A stretch of 64,000 nt of DNA from AC-32 sp038237925 (GTDB taxonomy: Bacteria; Actinomycetota; Thermoleophilia; Gaiellales; Gaiellaceae). The notes under the pieces were generated by a model. That model was given only the letters and a program-made list of their open reading frames with translations, was not told where the DNA came from and did not search any database. Positions 39,381 to 47,958 of the stretch are shown one piece after another. Positions within the stretch are counted from its first letter, which is position 1; each line of letters opens with the position of its first letter. Made by a program: the position numbers and the translations under genes. The stretch lies in NCBI GenBank assembly GCA_038237925.1, contig JBBRYF010000004.1:96961-160960 (forward strand), in the 5' to 3' direction.

Positions 39381-41069
39381 CTACTTCACCGAGGCCTGGT
39401 CGAGCAGGAAGTACCACTGCGGGCTGAAGAGGTAGCCCTTCACGCGCTTCGAGAGGAAGTCGATGTACTTCGGGTTGTACATCGCGACCCACGGCGCCTG
39501 GTCGGTGACCTTGTGGTCGATCTGGGCCCAGACCTTGTTCGCCGAGGTCGGGTCGGTGATGCCGACCTGGCCCGCGTGATCCATCTGCGCCTGGATGCCC
39601 TTGTCGCAGAACTCGGCGATGTTCGGGCTCGAGTTGCTGTTCGGGTGGATCGAGCCGCACCCGAGCAGGATGTTCAGGAAGTCCGAAGCCGCCGGGTAGT
39701 CCTGGAACCAATCGGAGAACGCGAACTGGACGTGGTTCTTCGAGTTCTGGATGTACGGGTACTGGATGTCGGCCGACAGCGCCTGGAGCGAGGCCTTGTA
39801 CCCGAGCTTGTTCAGGAGCCCGACGAAGTAGAGGCCGAGCGCCTTGTCCGTGTCGGTCGTGTCCGTGTTGACCTTCACGCTCGCGCCTTTCGTCCCGGAG
39901 GCGGCGACGAGCGCCTTCGCCTTCACCAGGTCGGGAGCCGACCACTTGCCGCTGCTGGGGTTCTTCGTGTACGGGCAGTACGGCACGTAACCCGGGAAGT
40001 TCGGCGGCAGCACCTGACAGGTCGGGACGGCTAGCTTCGGGCCGCCGGCGATCTTCACCAGAGCCGCGCGATCCGTCGCGTAGTTCACCGCCTGGCGCGC
40101 CTTCAGGTTGTCGAACGGCTTCTCGTTGACGTTGAAGGCGAAGTACCAGGTCGAGGTGAGCGGGTTGACGTGGACCTGACTCGCGTACTTGTTGCTGAAC
40201 TCGCCGAGCCGGTCTGACGGCGGCTGGTCGAACATCCAGTCCGCCTGGCCGTTCTCGACCTGCGTGACCTCGGCCTCGACGGTCAGGCCGAACTTCTGCA
40301 CGATCGTGTCCGGGTTGCCCGCCGGCTGCGCGTCTGCCGACCACACCTTGAAGTCCGGGTTGCGGACGAGCTTGATCTGCTTGTTCGGCGCGTACTGGGC
40401 CCACATGTACGGCCCCGTCCCGGGGGGCGGGATGCTTACGTTCTTCGCGGGCGTGCTCGCCGGGAGAATGAACGCGAAAGGCACGGCGAGCTTGTCCAGC
40501 CACTCGGGGTCGGCGGTCGTCAACTTGAATGTGACGATGTTGCCGTTGACCGTGATCCCCTGGGAGAGATCACACGTCTTCGGCGTCTTGATGCACGCGT
40601 CAGCGCCCTGGATGACGTTGTACCAGGTGCCCGCGTTCGGGCTGTCGCCGATCTTGAACAGACGCTCGAACGTCGCCTTGACGTCCTTGCCCTTGAGCGG
40701 CTGGCCGTTCGAGAACTTGATCCCCTTGCGCAGCGTGAACGCCCACGTCTTGCCGCCGTTCGTCGGCTTCGGGATCGACTCTGCTAGGTCGGGGACGAGC
40801 TTCGTCCCCTCTTTCCCGCCGGTCCGCTTGAAGGCGACGAGGCCGTCATGCGTGAAGATCAGGAGTTGCCACTCCTGCAAGGTGTAGTTCACCTGAGGAT
40901 CCGGTGAGCCCGACGGCGCGGCATTTGCGACGGTGGTGAGCGTGCCGCCCTTCGCGCCGCCACCGCCTTTCGGGGTTGACTTCTTCGCGCTGCCGCAGCC
41001 GACCGCGACCAGCGCGACGACGAGCAACACTCCGGAGAAACCGACGAACCAGCGCTTCACCAGGACCAT
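39381..41069 (-). CDS. ABC transporter substrate-binding lipoprotein, SBP family 5 (set 2)
   Basis: A 562-residue lipoprotein. The signal peptide has lipobox VVALVAVGC, with lipidated Cys near residue 25. SBP_bac_5 features are GGTLTTVANAAPSGSPDPQVNYTLQEWQLL, WAFTLRKGIKFSNGQPLKGKDVKATFERL, PGTGPYMW and NLKARQAVNYATDRAAL. ATG 41069 lies very close to GGGAGGAG; GTG at 41060 has better spacing and keeps the signal peptide. It is the first gene of the nine-gene peptide-uptake operon. Confidence 0.94.
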   Translation of the reverse strand: MVLVKRWFVGFSGVLLVVALVAVGCGSAKKSTPKGGGGAKGGTLTTVANAAPSGSPDPQVNYTLQEWQLLIFTHDGLVAFKRTGGKEGTKLVPDLAESIPKPTNGGKTWAFTLRKGIKFSNGQPLKGKDVKATFERLFKIGDSPNAGTWYNVIQGADACIKTPKTCDLSQGITVNGNIVTFKLTTADPEWLDKLAVPFAFILPASTPAKNVSIPPPGTGPYMWAQYAPNKQIKLVRNPDFKVWSADAQPAGNPDTIVQKFGLTVEAEVTQVENGQADWMFDQPPSDRLGEFSNKYASQVHVNPLTSTWYFAFNVNEKPFDNLKARQAVNYATDRAALVKIAGGPKLAVPTCQVLPPNFPGYVPYCPYTKNPSSGKWSAPDLVKAKALVAASGTKGASVKVNTDTTDTDKALGLYFVGLLNKLGYKASLQALSADIQYPYIQNSKNHVQFAFSDWFQDYPAASDFLNILLGCGSIHPNSNSSPNIAEFCDKGIQAQMDHAGQVGITDPTSANKVWAQIDHKVTDQAPWVAMYNPKYIDFLSKRVKGYLFSPQWYFLLDQASVK

Positions 41070-41162
41070 CTCCTCCCGGGTCGACGGACTAAAGGCCTGC
41101 TCGCTAAGTACGGACGCTGAGCGAGCGCCCGATGTTAGCTGCCGACCGGCGCCGGAGGCGAT

Positions 41163-42245
41163 TTAAGCAGCGACGGTCTGAAGCTCGCGCAGCGCCGCGA
41201 GCCGGGCCAGCGCCTGGCCCTCGAGCTGGCGCACGCGCTCGCGCGTCAGGTCGAGCTCGTGGCCGATCGCCTCGAGCGTCCAGGGCTCGCCCTCGAAACC
41301 GAAGCGCAGCTCGAGGATCCGCCGCTCGCGCTCGGGGAGCGCGTCGAGTGCGCGCCGCACGCCCTGACGGCGGAGCGACTCCTCAGCCTCCTCGAACGGG
41401 TCGGCAGCCTCGCGGTCGGCGAAAAGGTCGCCGAGCTCGCCCTCATCGTCCGCGCCGACGGTCTGGTTCAGCGAGACGGAGGCCTGTGCGGCGCCGAGCG
41501 CCTCGTCGACGTGCTGGATCGGAAGGCCGGTCGCCTCCGCGAGCTCTTCCTTCGTCGCCTCGCGGCCGAGCTCGACCTCGAGCCGCCGCGCGGCCCGGCC
41601 GAGCTTCTGCTGGCGCTCGACGACGTGGACGGGAACGCGGATCGTGCGCGCGTGGTTCGCGACCGCGCGCTGCACCGACTGGCGGATCCACCAGGTCGCG
41701 TACGTCGAGAACTTGTAGCCGCGCCGCCAGTCGAACTTCTCGACCGCGCGGTTGAGGCCGAGCGTGCCCTCCTGGATCAGGTCCAGGAACGGGACGCCGA
41801 GCCCGCGGTAGCCCTTGGCGATCGAGACGACGAGCCGGAGGTTCGACTCGATCATCCGCCGCTTGGCGATGAGGTCGCCGCGCTCGATGCCCTTCGCGAG
41901 CATGACCTCCTCGGCCGCGGTCAGCAGCTTGTGCCGGCCGATGTCCGCCAGGAAGAGCTGCAGGCTGTCGGCCGCGCCGACGAGCGCCTGCGACTGGGCG
42001 GGCTGTGCCGGCTCCGGCTTCTCCTTCTCTGGCTCCGCCGCAGGCTCGGCGTCGAGCTCGCGGACCTCGAGGCCGTTCGTCTCGAGCTCGCGCGTCAGCA
42101 GCTCGACCTCGTCCTCGGCGAGGTCGTGCTCGAGCGCAAAGGCCTCAAGCTCGGCGGGCAGGACGAAGCCGCGCTCCTCTGCTCCTTCGAGCAGAACGCG
42201 CGCGGGCTCGGTCTCCAGCAATTCCTGAAGTTGGGTCTGAGTCAA
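41163..42245 (-). CDS. RpoD-like sigma-70 factor
   Basis: About 360 residues with all primary-sigma regions: a region 1.1-like N-terminus (LLETEPARVLLEGAEERGFVLPAELEAFALEHDL...), region 1.2 (DSLQLFLADIGRHKLLTAAEEVMLAKGIERGD), region 2 (NLRLVVSIAKGYRGLGVPFLDLIQEGTLGLNRAVEKFDWRRGYKFSTYATWWIRQSV), region 3 and region 4 (LPERERRILELRFGFEGEPWTLEAIGHELDLTRERVRQLE). It may be the housekeeping sigma or a close alternative. TTG at 42245 has GAGGAG just upstream; GTG at 42293 gives 16 more residues but lacks a site. Confidence 0.93.
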   Translation of the reverse strand: MTQTQLQELLETEPARVLLEGAEERGFVLPAELEAFALEHDLAEDEVELLTRELETNGLEVRELDAEPAAEPEKEKPEPAQPAQSQALVGAADSLQLFLADIGRHKLLTAAEEVMLAKGIERGDLIAKRRMIESNLRLVVSIAKGYRGLGVPFLDLIQEGTLGLNRAVEKFDWRRGYKFSTYATWWIRQSVQRAVANHARTIRVPVHVVERQQKLGRAARRLEVELGREATKEELAEATGLPIQHVDEALGAAQASVSLNQTVGADDEGELGDLFADREAADPFEEAEESLRRQGVRRALDALPERERRILELRFGFEGEPWTLEAIGHELDLTRERVRQLEGQALARLAALRELQTVAA

Positions 42246-42373
42246 TTTCTCCTCTTGGGTGTTAGACGGCGTACCTGCCCCGATCTTTCGCACTGTAGGG
42301 GGATTGTCCTCGACTGGCCAGGGGGATCCGGCCGCCCGACGGCTCTGCGATCCAAACGCGCCCCGGTCCTTTG

Positions 42374-44551
42374 CTATTCCGCGACAGCGGGCTGTTTGGT
42401 TTGCGCTCTGGCCGGAAAGTCGAACTCCACCTTGCCTTCACCGTTCAAGACGAGGCGAGCGCGAAAAGGTTTGCCGGCACGTGATCGGAAGCCGGAGATG
42501 ACCTCCTTCGTCTTCCCTTCCTCGAGCAGCTGGCGCGCGAGCTCAGGGGTCAGCGTGCGGCCGGCGACCCGCTTCCAGATCACGAAACCGCAGCCCGGCT
42601 CCTCACGGCTCTTCCAGCTCGTGCAGCCGTAGGCCTTCGAGTTCTCGCGAATGATCTCGCCGGTCTCCGCGCCGCAGCGGGGGCAGAGACCGAGCTCCAC
42701 TCGCTCGGGGCGCAGCTTCTCCTTGTCGAGCTCGGCGATCTTCTCGACGGTTGCCCTCGTGAACTCGGCGATGTCGTCGATGAACTTGGCGCGGTCGTCG
42801 TCGCCGTGCTCGATGTCGGTCAGCCGCTTCTCCCAGCTGCCTGTGAGCTCGGGCGAGGTGAGCGGGTGCTCCTCGAGCATCGTGATCACCTGCAGGCCCT
42901 TCGGCGTCGGCGTCAGGTCCTTGCCGGCGCGCTCTATGTATTCCCTGCGGATCAGCGTCTCGATCGTCTCCGCGCGCGTCGCCGGGGTGCCGAGGCCGCT
43001 CTCCTTCATCGCCTCGCGCAGCTCCTCGTCGTCGATCAGCTTGCCAGCGGTCTCCATCGCGGAGAGAAGCGTCGCCTCGGTGTAGCGCGGCGGGGGCTTC
43101 GTCTCCTTCGTCTCGACCTCGGCGGAGGCGCACCTGACGGCCTGGCCCTGCTCGAGCGGCGGGAGCTCGGCCGACTCGTTCTCGCCCTCTTCGTCCTGGC
43201 GCGCCTGCTTGTCGGCCTCTGACTCGAGGCCGTAGACGCCGCGCCAGCCGGCCTCGAGCGTGATCTTGCCGCGCGAGCGGAAGCGCTCATCCTCGACGAG
43301 GGTCACGATCGTGGTGCGCGCGTACCGCGCGGGTGGATGGAAGACGGCGAGGAAGCGGCGGGCGACGAGGTCGAAGATGCGGCGCTCGTCGGGCGAGAAG
43401 CGGCTGACATCGTGCTCGACGTCGGTCGGGATGATCGCGTGGTGGTCGGTGACCTTCGAGTCCGCGACCACTCGCGAGAGCGGCAGCTGCTGCAGGCCGA
43501 GCACGTAGCGCGCGGCGGCGGCGTACTCGCCGATCGGCTCGAGCGTGGCGGCCGTCGGCTTCAGCTGCGGCACGAGGTCGCCGGAGAGCCAGCGCGAGCT
43601 CGTTCGTGGGTAGGTGATCGCCTTCTTGTCCTCGTAGAGCGACTGCGCGGCCTGGAGGGTGCGGCGCGCCGAGAAGCCGAAGCGCCGGTTCGCGTCGCGC
43701 TGGAGCGAGGTGAGGTCGTAGAGAAGCGGCGCGCGCTCCGACTGCTCCTTGCGCTCGACCGACTCGACGACGCCGTCGGCGCCTGAGACCTTCGCGGCGA
43801 TCTCGTCCGCGCGCTTGGCCTCCTTCAGGCGCGTCTCGTCGCCCTCGAACCACAGGCCCTCGTAACGCGGATCGAACTGTGCGTGGACGAGCCAGTACGG
43901 CTCGGGGACGAACACCTGGATCTCGCGCTCCCGCTTGACGAGCAGCGCGAGCGTGGGCGTCTGCACCCGACCGAGTGAGACGACGCCGCCGACCCAAGCG
44001 CGGCCGCGGATCGTCGCGGCGCGCGTCGCGTTCATGCCCACGAGCCAGTCGGCCTCGGAGCGCGAGCGCGCGGCCGCCTCGAGCTGGCGCAGCTCCTCGC
44101 CCGGGCGAAGATGCCCGAAGCCCTCCTTGATCGCCGTCTTGGTGAGCGAGCTGATCCAGAGGCGTTCGACCGGCTTGTCGACGCCTGAGGTCTCGTAGAT
44201 GTACGCGAAGATCAACTCGCCTTCGCGGCCGGCGTCGCAGGCGTTCACGACGCGCTCGACATCGTCGCGCTGCAGCAGCTTGTGGATCACTTTGAGCTGC
44301 TTCTCCGCCTTCTTGTCGCGCGGCTGGAGCTTGAACTCCTCGGGCACGATCGGCAGGTCGGCCATGCGCCACTTCTTGAAGCGCTCGTCGTAGTCCTCGG
44401 GGTTGATCAGCTCCACGAGGTGGCCCACCGCGAAGGTGATCACGGTGTCGTCGGACTCGAGGTAGCTGTCGTTGTTCTCAAATGATCCGGGAAGCGCATC
44501 GGCCAGGTCGCGGGCGACCGAAGGCTTCTCGGCGATTACGAGGGTCTTCAC
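42374..44551 (-). CDS. topB: DNA topoisomerase III (type IA)
   Basis: A 725-residue type IA enzyme. The TOPRIM domain opens with KTLVIAEKPSVARDLADALPG and has the acidic DAGREGELI. The catalytic tyrosine is Tyr314 in AITYPRTSSRWLSGD. RGRAWVGGVVSLGRVQTPTLALLVKREREI is the strand-passage core. The C-terminus has a Cys cluster (LCPRCGAETGE, YGCTSW, EPGCGFVIWK) and a repeat that ends the protein. It relaxes negative supercoils and decatenates DNA. The GTG at 44551 starts the TOPRIM domain exactly; a longer upstream frame is not protein-like. Confidence 0.93.
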   Translation of the reverse strand: MKTLVIAEKPSVARDLADALPGSFENNDSYLESDDTVITFAVGHLVELINPEDYDERFKKWRMADLPIVPEEFKLQPRDKKAEKQLKVIHKLLQRDDVERVVNACDAGREGELIFAYIYETSGVDKPVERLWISSLTKTAIKEGFGHLRPGEELRQLEAAARSRSEADWLVGMNATRAATIRGRAWVGGVVSLGRVQTPTLALLVKREREIQVFVPEPYWLVHAQFDPRYEGLWFEGDETRLKEAKRADEIAAKVSGADGVVESVERKEQSERAPLLYDLTSLQRDANRRFGFSARRTLQAAQSLYEDKKAITYPRTSSRWLSGDLVPQLKPTAATLEPIGEYAAAARYVLGLQQLPLSRVVADSKVTDHHAIIPTDVEHDVSRFSPDERRIFDLVARRFLAVFHPPARYARTTIVTLVEDERFRSRGKITLEAGWRGVYGLESEADKQARQDEEGENESAELPPLEQGQAVRCASAEVETKETKPPPRYTEATLLSAMETAGKLIDDEELREAMKESGLGTPATRAETIETLIRREYIERAGKDLTPTPKGLQVITMLEEHPLTSPELTGSWEKRLTDIEHGDDDRAKFIDDIAEFTRATVEKIAELDKEKLRPERVELGLCPRCGAETGEIIRENSKAYGCTSWKSREEPGCGFVIWKRVAGRTLTPELARQLLEEGKTKEVISGFRSRAGKPFRARLVLNGEGKVEFDFPARAQTKQPAVAE

Positions 44552-44632
44552 GCGATCCACCTTAGCGAACGCCCTGCAAACGACCCTAGTGGCCGAAAGC
44601 GCCCGAGTGGCGCGCGGAAATGTGACGATTGC

Positions 44633-45247
44633 GTGCCCATGGTCCCACCTCTGTACCTCGTTGCAGGCGCGATCACCTGGCCGGTCCTGAAAGGTCTCTA
44701 CCGCCTTCGCGTGCGAGGCCTCGAGCACCTGCCCGAGGGCGGGTTCGTGCTCGCGGTGAACCACACGTCGAACTTCGATCCTTGGCCGTTGGGCGTGCCG
44801 TTCCTGCCTCGGCGCCAGCTTCGCTTCATGGCCAAGTCGGAGCTCTTCAACCCGCTGCTCGCCCCGCTGCTGCGCGCCGGAGGGGCCTTCAAGGTGCGCC
44901 GCGGCGAAGGTGATGTCGACGCAATGCGCACCGCCGTGGACCTGGTTCGCTCCGGCGAGATCGTGGTCATGTTCCCCGAAGGCACGCGCCAGAAGAAGGG
45001 GCTGCGCAAGCGGCGGACTGCGCGGCCGCACACCGGCGCTGCCCGGATCGCGCTCACGGCGAAGGCGCCGCTCGTCCCGGCGGCGATCGTCGGCACCGAC
45101 CGGCTCAGCCGCCTCGCGCCGATCCGCGTCGCCTATGGGACACCGCTCGATCTCTCCGACCTCGAGGGCCTGGAGGCGAACGCAGCCGCGAACGCCGCCA
45201 CCGAGCGGCTGATGGCCGCGATCGACGAGCTGAAGGCGGCGCAGTGA
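44633..45247 (+). CDS. plsC: 1-acyl-sn-glycerol-3-phosphate acyltransferase family protein
   Basis: A 204-residue enzyme that would add the second acyl chain in phosphatidic-acid synthesis at the membrane. The catalytic HX4D is NHTSNFD (His44, Asp49), followed by KSELFNPLLAPLLRAGGAFKVRRGEGD and the FPEGTRQKKG block. GTG 44633 or ATG 44639 may be the start. A hydrophobic N-terminal segment may bind the membrane. The stop overlaps the next gene as GTGA. Confidence 0.9.
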   Translation: MPMVPPLYLVAGAITWPVLKGLYRLRVRGLEHLPEGGFVLAVNHTSNFDPWPLGVPFLPRRQLRFMAKSELFNPLLAPLLRAGGAFKVRRGEGDVDAMRTAVDLVRSGEIVVMFPEGTRQKKGLRKRRTARPHTGAARIALTAKAPLVPAAIVGTDRLSRLAPIRVAYGTPLDLSDLEGLEANAAANAATERLMAAIDELKAAQ

Positions 45248-46053
45248 GGCCGCTACTCGCGGTCGACGGCGACTCTCTCGCCCACCGCGCGTACCACGCG
45301 ATGCCGAAGTCGATCCGGCTGAACGGGGTGCTCGGCTTCGCGAACATGCTCCTGCGGCTGTGGGAGTCGGAGCAGCCGCGCGCGGTGCTGGTCGGCTGGG
45401 ACACCTATGAGATCCCGACCTACCGGCACCAGGCCTTCGAGCCGTACCAGAGCGGTCGCGTCTTCGAGGAGTCGCTGCTCGAGCAGCTGAAGCTGATGCC
45501 GCAGCTCGTGGCGGCGCTCGGGTTCGCGAACGCGAAGGAGGGCGGTTACGAGGCCGACGACTTCCTGGGCGCCGCGGTCGCCTTCGAGGAGGTGCGTGGC
45601 GGCGAGACGCTCGTCGCGACCTCGGACCGCGATCTCTTCCAGCTCACGAGCGAGCGCACGACGATCCTGCAGCCGGTGCGCGGCGTGTCGGAGCTCGCGC
45701 GCATCGGGCCGCCCGAGGTGGTCGAGCGCTACGGCGTCGAGCCGCAGCAGGTGCCTGACTTCATCGCCCTGCGCGGCGACCCCTCCGACAAGCTTCCCGG
45801 CGCTGCCGGGGTCGGCCCGAAGAAGGCGGCCGACGTCCTCCGCGAGCACGGCTCGCTGGAAGCCGCGCTCGAGGCCGGCCGCTTCTCCGCCGAGGCGGAG
45901 GATCTGCGGCTCTACCGCCGAATTGCCACGGTGGACGCCTCTGCCCCGCTCCCTCCGCTCGAAGACCAATCCCCAACGTGGGCAGAGGCGTCCGCCTTAG
46001 CGAGTGAGTGGGGCATCAACGGCCTCGCGGAGCGCCTGGCAAAGTCCGGCTGA
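45244..46053 (+). CDS. 5'-3' exonuclease (PolI N-terminal/FEN family)
   Basis: A 269-residue stand-alone nuclease. The metal-binding acidic residues are in LAVDGDSLAHRAYHA, AVLVGWDTYEIPTYRH, YEADDFLGAAVA and VATSDRDLFQL. The helix-hairpin-helix is DPSDKLPGAAGVGPKKAADVLREHGSLEAAL. It would trim 5' flaps or RNA primers. It has no polymerase domain. The GTG start overlaps the plsC stop and the stop overlaps the next start (TGATG). Confidence 0.92.
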   Translation: MRPLLAVDGDSLAHRAYHAMPKSIRLNGVLGFANMLLRLWESEQPRAVLVGWDTYEIPTYRHQAFEPYQSGRVFEESLLEQLKLMPQLVAALGFANAKEGGYEADDFLGAAVAFEEVRGGETLVATSDRDLFQLTSERTTILQPVRGVSELARIGPPEVVERYGVEPQQVPDFIALRGDPSDKLPGAAGVGPKKAADVLREHGSLEAALEAGRFSAEAEDLRLYRRIATVDASAPLPPLEDQSPTWAEASALASEWGINGLAERLAKSG

Positions 46054-46286
46054 TGGACTCCTGGCTGAGAGACACGCGCGACGCGCTCGCAGAGGCCGCC
46101 GGCGTACGGCCCGAGGAGCTCGAGCTCACGGACGAGGGGGCGGCGACACTGCTCGACCTCGCGCGGATCGCGGCGCACGAGTCCGGCGAGCGGACGAATG
46201 CGCCCCTGCTTTGCTACCTCGCCGGGCGCGCGCAGGGTGACAGCCACCTCGCAGGCCTCGCGGACGCGGTCCGACGGACGTCGTAA
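46053..46286 (+). CDS. DUF6457-like small protein
   Basis: A 77-residue protein, MDSWLRDTRDALAEAAGVRPEELELTDEGAATLLDLARIAAHESGERTNAPLLCYLAGRAQG. The pattern LLDLAR-xx-AH-x6-NAPL-xx-YLAG resembles the DUF6457 domain that often accompanies molybdenum-cofactor genes in actinobacteria. The ATG overlaps the exonuclease stop. The stop is TAA in GTAA, exactly where a GTGA overlap with the next gene would be expected. Confidence 0.78.
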   Translation: MDSWLRDTRDALAEAAGVRPEELELTDEGAATLLDLARIAAHESGERTNAPLLCYLAGRAQGDSHLAGLADAVRRTS

Positions 46287-47119
46287 GCCACCTCTCGCTC
46301 GCGGAGCTCCACCCGACCGAGCCGCACGTCGAGACGCGCGAGCGGCTGGCCGTCCTCCTCGACGCGTTCGCGTTCGTCGAGGGCTCGGCGGCCTTGCGTG
46401 AACAGATAGAGCGCTGCCACTCGTCGGCGTACCTCGATCAGCTCGAAGGGATCGACGCGGCGACGCTGCTCGATCCCGACACCGTCGCCTCCGAGACGAG
46501 TTACGAGGCCGCGCTGCTGGCGGCCGGTTGCGCGCTCGCCGCGGTCGACCGGGGCGGCTTCGCGCTCGTCCGCCCGCCCGGGCACCACGCGCTGCCGGGC
46601 CGCGCGATGGGGTTCTGCCTCCTCAACAACGTCGCGGTCGCGGCGCGCCACGCGCAGGCCGAGCTCGGCCTCGCCCGGGTCGCGATCGTCGACTGGGACG
46701 TCCACCACGGGAACGGCACGCAGGACGTCTTCTGGGACGACCCGTCCGTGCTGTTCGCGTCGCTGCACCAGTGGCCGTTCTATCCGGGGACCGGCGGCCC
46801 GGGTGAGGAGAACGAGACGACGGTCAACGTGCCGCTCCCGGCGGACTCCACCGACGAGGACTACCTGCGCGCCTTCGAGGAGCGCGTCGAGCCTGCCGTC
46901 CGCGCGTTCGACCCCGAGCTCGTCCTCGTCTCCGCCGGCTTCGACGCCCACGTGGACGACCCGCTCGCCGGGATGCGCGTCACCGCCGCCGGTTTCCGGG
47001 AGCTCGCCCGCCGCTCGGCCGCGCTGGCCCCGCGCGTCGCCGCCGTGCTTGAGGGCGGCTATGACCCGCGCACGCTGCCGTCGCTCGTCGAGGCGGCACT
47101 GGAAGGGTTCGCGGAATGA
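46283..47119 (+). CDS. histone deacetylase/acetylpolyamine amidohydrolase family protein, start codon anomalous
   Basis: Zinc hydrolase. Motifs are RPPGHHALPGRAMGFCLLNNVAVAARHAQ, VDWDVHHGNGTQDVFW, and VSAGFDAHVDDPLAGM. The conserved N-terminus SHLSLAELHPTEPHVETRERLAVLLDAF is upstream of any normal start: in frame the first ATG, GTG or TTG is TTG 46394, which would remove about 37 conserved residues. At the junction the sequence is GTAAGC; one G would make GTGAGC, a GTGA overlap like those elsewhere in the window. I place the start at GTA 46283 (278 residues). It would deacetylate lysine-like or polyamine substrates. Confidence 0.85.
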   Translation, partial: VSHLSLAELHPTEPHVETRERLAVLLDAFAFVEGSAALREQIERCHSSAYLDQLEGIDAATLLDPDTVASETSYEAALLAAGCALAAVDRGGFALVRPPGHHALPGRAMGFCLLNNVAVAARHAQAELGLARVAIVDWDVHHGNGTQDVFWDDPSVLFASLHQWPFYPGTGGPGEENETTVNVPLPADSTDEDYLRAFEERVEPAVRAFDPELVLVSAGFDAHVDDPLAGMRVTAAGFRELARRSAALAPRVAAVLEGGYDPRTLPSLVEAALEGFAE

Positions 47120-47121
47120 AA

Positions 47122-47149
47122 ACGGCCGGCCCGTCTCCGGGCCGGCCGT
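47122..47149 (+). terminator. strong terminator hairpin after the deacetylase gene
   Basis: ACGGCCGGCCCG-TCTC-CGGGCCGGCCGT is a perfect 12-bp stem two bases after the stop codon, ending the plsC-to-deacetylase operon. Confidence 0.85.
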
Positions 47150-47237
47150 GTAATGCCGAGGAAGCAACGAGCCACCGCGCTCCGACACCTCTCAAGGAAT
47201 GTGGTGTCGAGCTCAGTATCGGTGCGGGGCCGGCTCG

Positions 47238-47265
47238 ACCGTGGGTGATTCGCATCCCCCACGGT
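47238..47265 (-). terminator. hairpin after the response-regulator gene
   Basis: ACCGTGGG and CCCACGGT pair over 8 bp around a 12-base loop, 12 bp beyond the response-regulator stop. It is weaker than the neighbouring hairpin at 47122-47149. Confidence 0.55.
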
Positions 47266-47277
47266 GGGTGAATGGCG

Positions 47278-47916
47278 CTAGGCCACGCGGGCCGACGCCA
47301 GCGCGTCGAGCGCCTCGCGGCGCGACGAGACCTTCAGCTTGCGCAGCAGGCTCTTCACGTGCGAGCGAACCGTGTGCTCCGAGATGTAGAGGCGGGCCGC
47401 GATCTCGTCGGTGCCGAGGTGCTCGTCGAGCAGAAGCAGCACCTCCAGCTCGCGGGCGCTGAGCGATTGGGCGATCTCGTCCGGGACGCCGCGGCTCATG
47501 CCGCCTTCGCGCACCTGCTCCAGCAACCGTCGCGCGACCTCGCCCGAGAGCGCGGCCTCGCCGTGGGCGACCGCGCGAAGGAACTCGGCGATTCGGTCGG
47601 GCGGCTCGCTCTTCAGCAGGTAACCGGCGGCCCCGCCGCGGATCGCGGCGAGCAGATTCTCCTCGGTCCCGGAAGCGGTGAGGACGACGACCTCCGCGTC
47701 CGGCGCGACCTCGCGCAGCCGGGGCAGCGCCTGGAGGCCGTCGAGTCCAGGCATCGACAGATCGAGCAGCACGAGATCCGGCAGCAGCTGCCGCGCGAGC
47801 GCGATCGCCTCCGTGCCGTCGGCAGCCTCGCCCGCCACCGCGAACCCGTGGGCCTCGAGCAGCGACGACAGCGCCGCGCGCGTAATCGGGTGGTCGTCGA
47901 CGATCAGGATCCGCAT
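47278..47916 (-). CDS. NarL/FixJ-family response regulator
   Basis: A 212-residue regulator. The receiver domain has acidic Asp7/Asp8 in LIVDDHP, phosphoacceptor Asp52 in LVLLDLSMPG, Thr in VVLTASG and Lys in YLLKSEPP. The LuxR output domain is LSARELEVLLLLDEHLGTDEIAARLYISEHTVRSHVKSLLRKL. It is divergent from, and surely partnered with, the histidine kinase at 47959. The ATG 47916 is four bases from a 36-bp inverted repeat, so autoregulation is likely. Confidence 0.95.
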   Translation of the reverse strand: MRILIVDDHPITRAALSSLLEAHGFAVAGEAADGTEAIALARQLLPDLVLLDLSMPGLDGLQALPRLREVAPDAEVVVLTASGTEENLLAAIRGGAAGYLLKSEPPDRIAEFLRAVAHGEAALSGEVARRLLEQVREGGMSRGVPDEIAQSLSARELEVLLLLDEHLGTDEIAARLYISEHTVRSHVKSLLRKLKVSSRREALDALASARVA

Positions 47917-47919
47917 GCG

Positions 47920-47955
47920 ACCCTTATCGGCAGCGCTCCGTCTGCCGACAAGGGT
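47920..47955. promoter_or_regulatory. 36-bp inverted repeat between divergent kinase and regulator
   Basis: Arms ACCCTTATCGGCAG and CTGCCGACAAGGGT match at 13 of 14 positions around an 8-base spacer. The element fills almost the whole 42-bp gap, ending three bases before each start region, so a bound regulator would block both ribosome sites or promoters. It is probably the response regulator's own site, or an RNA hairpin. Confidence 0.7.
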
Positions 47956-47958
47956 CTT

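Noticed and set aside
41099..41126. GCTCGCT-N14-AGCGAGC repeat between the sigma-factor gene and the transporter operon
   Set aside because: The long loop and lack of a T-run make it a poor terminator, and there is no other support.
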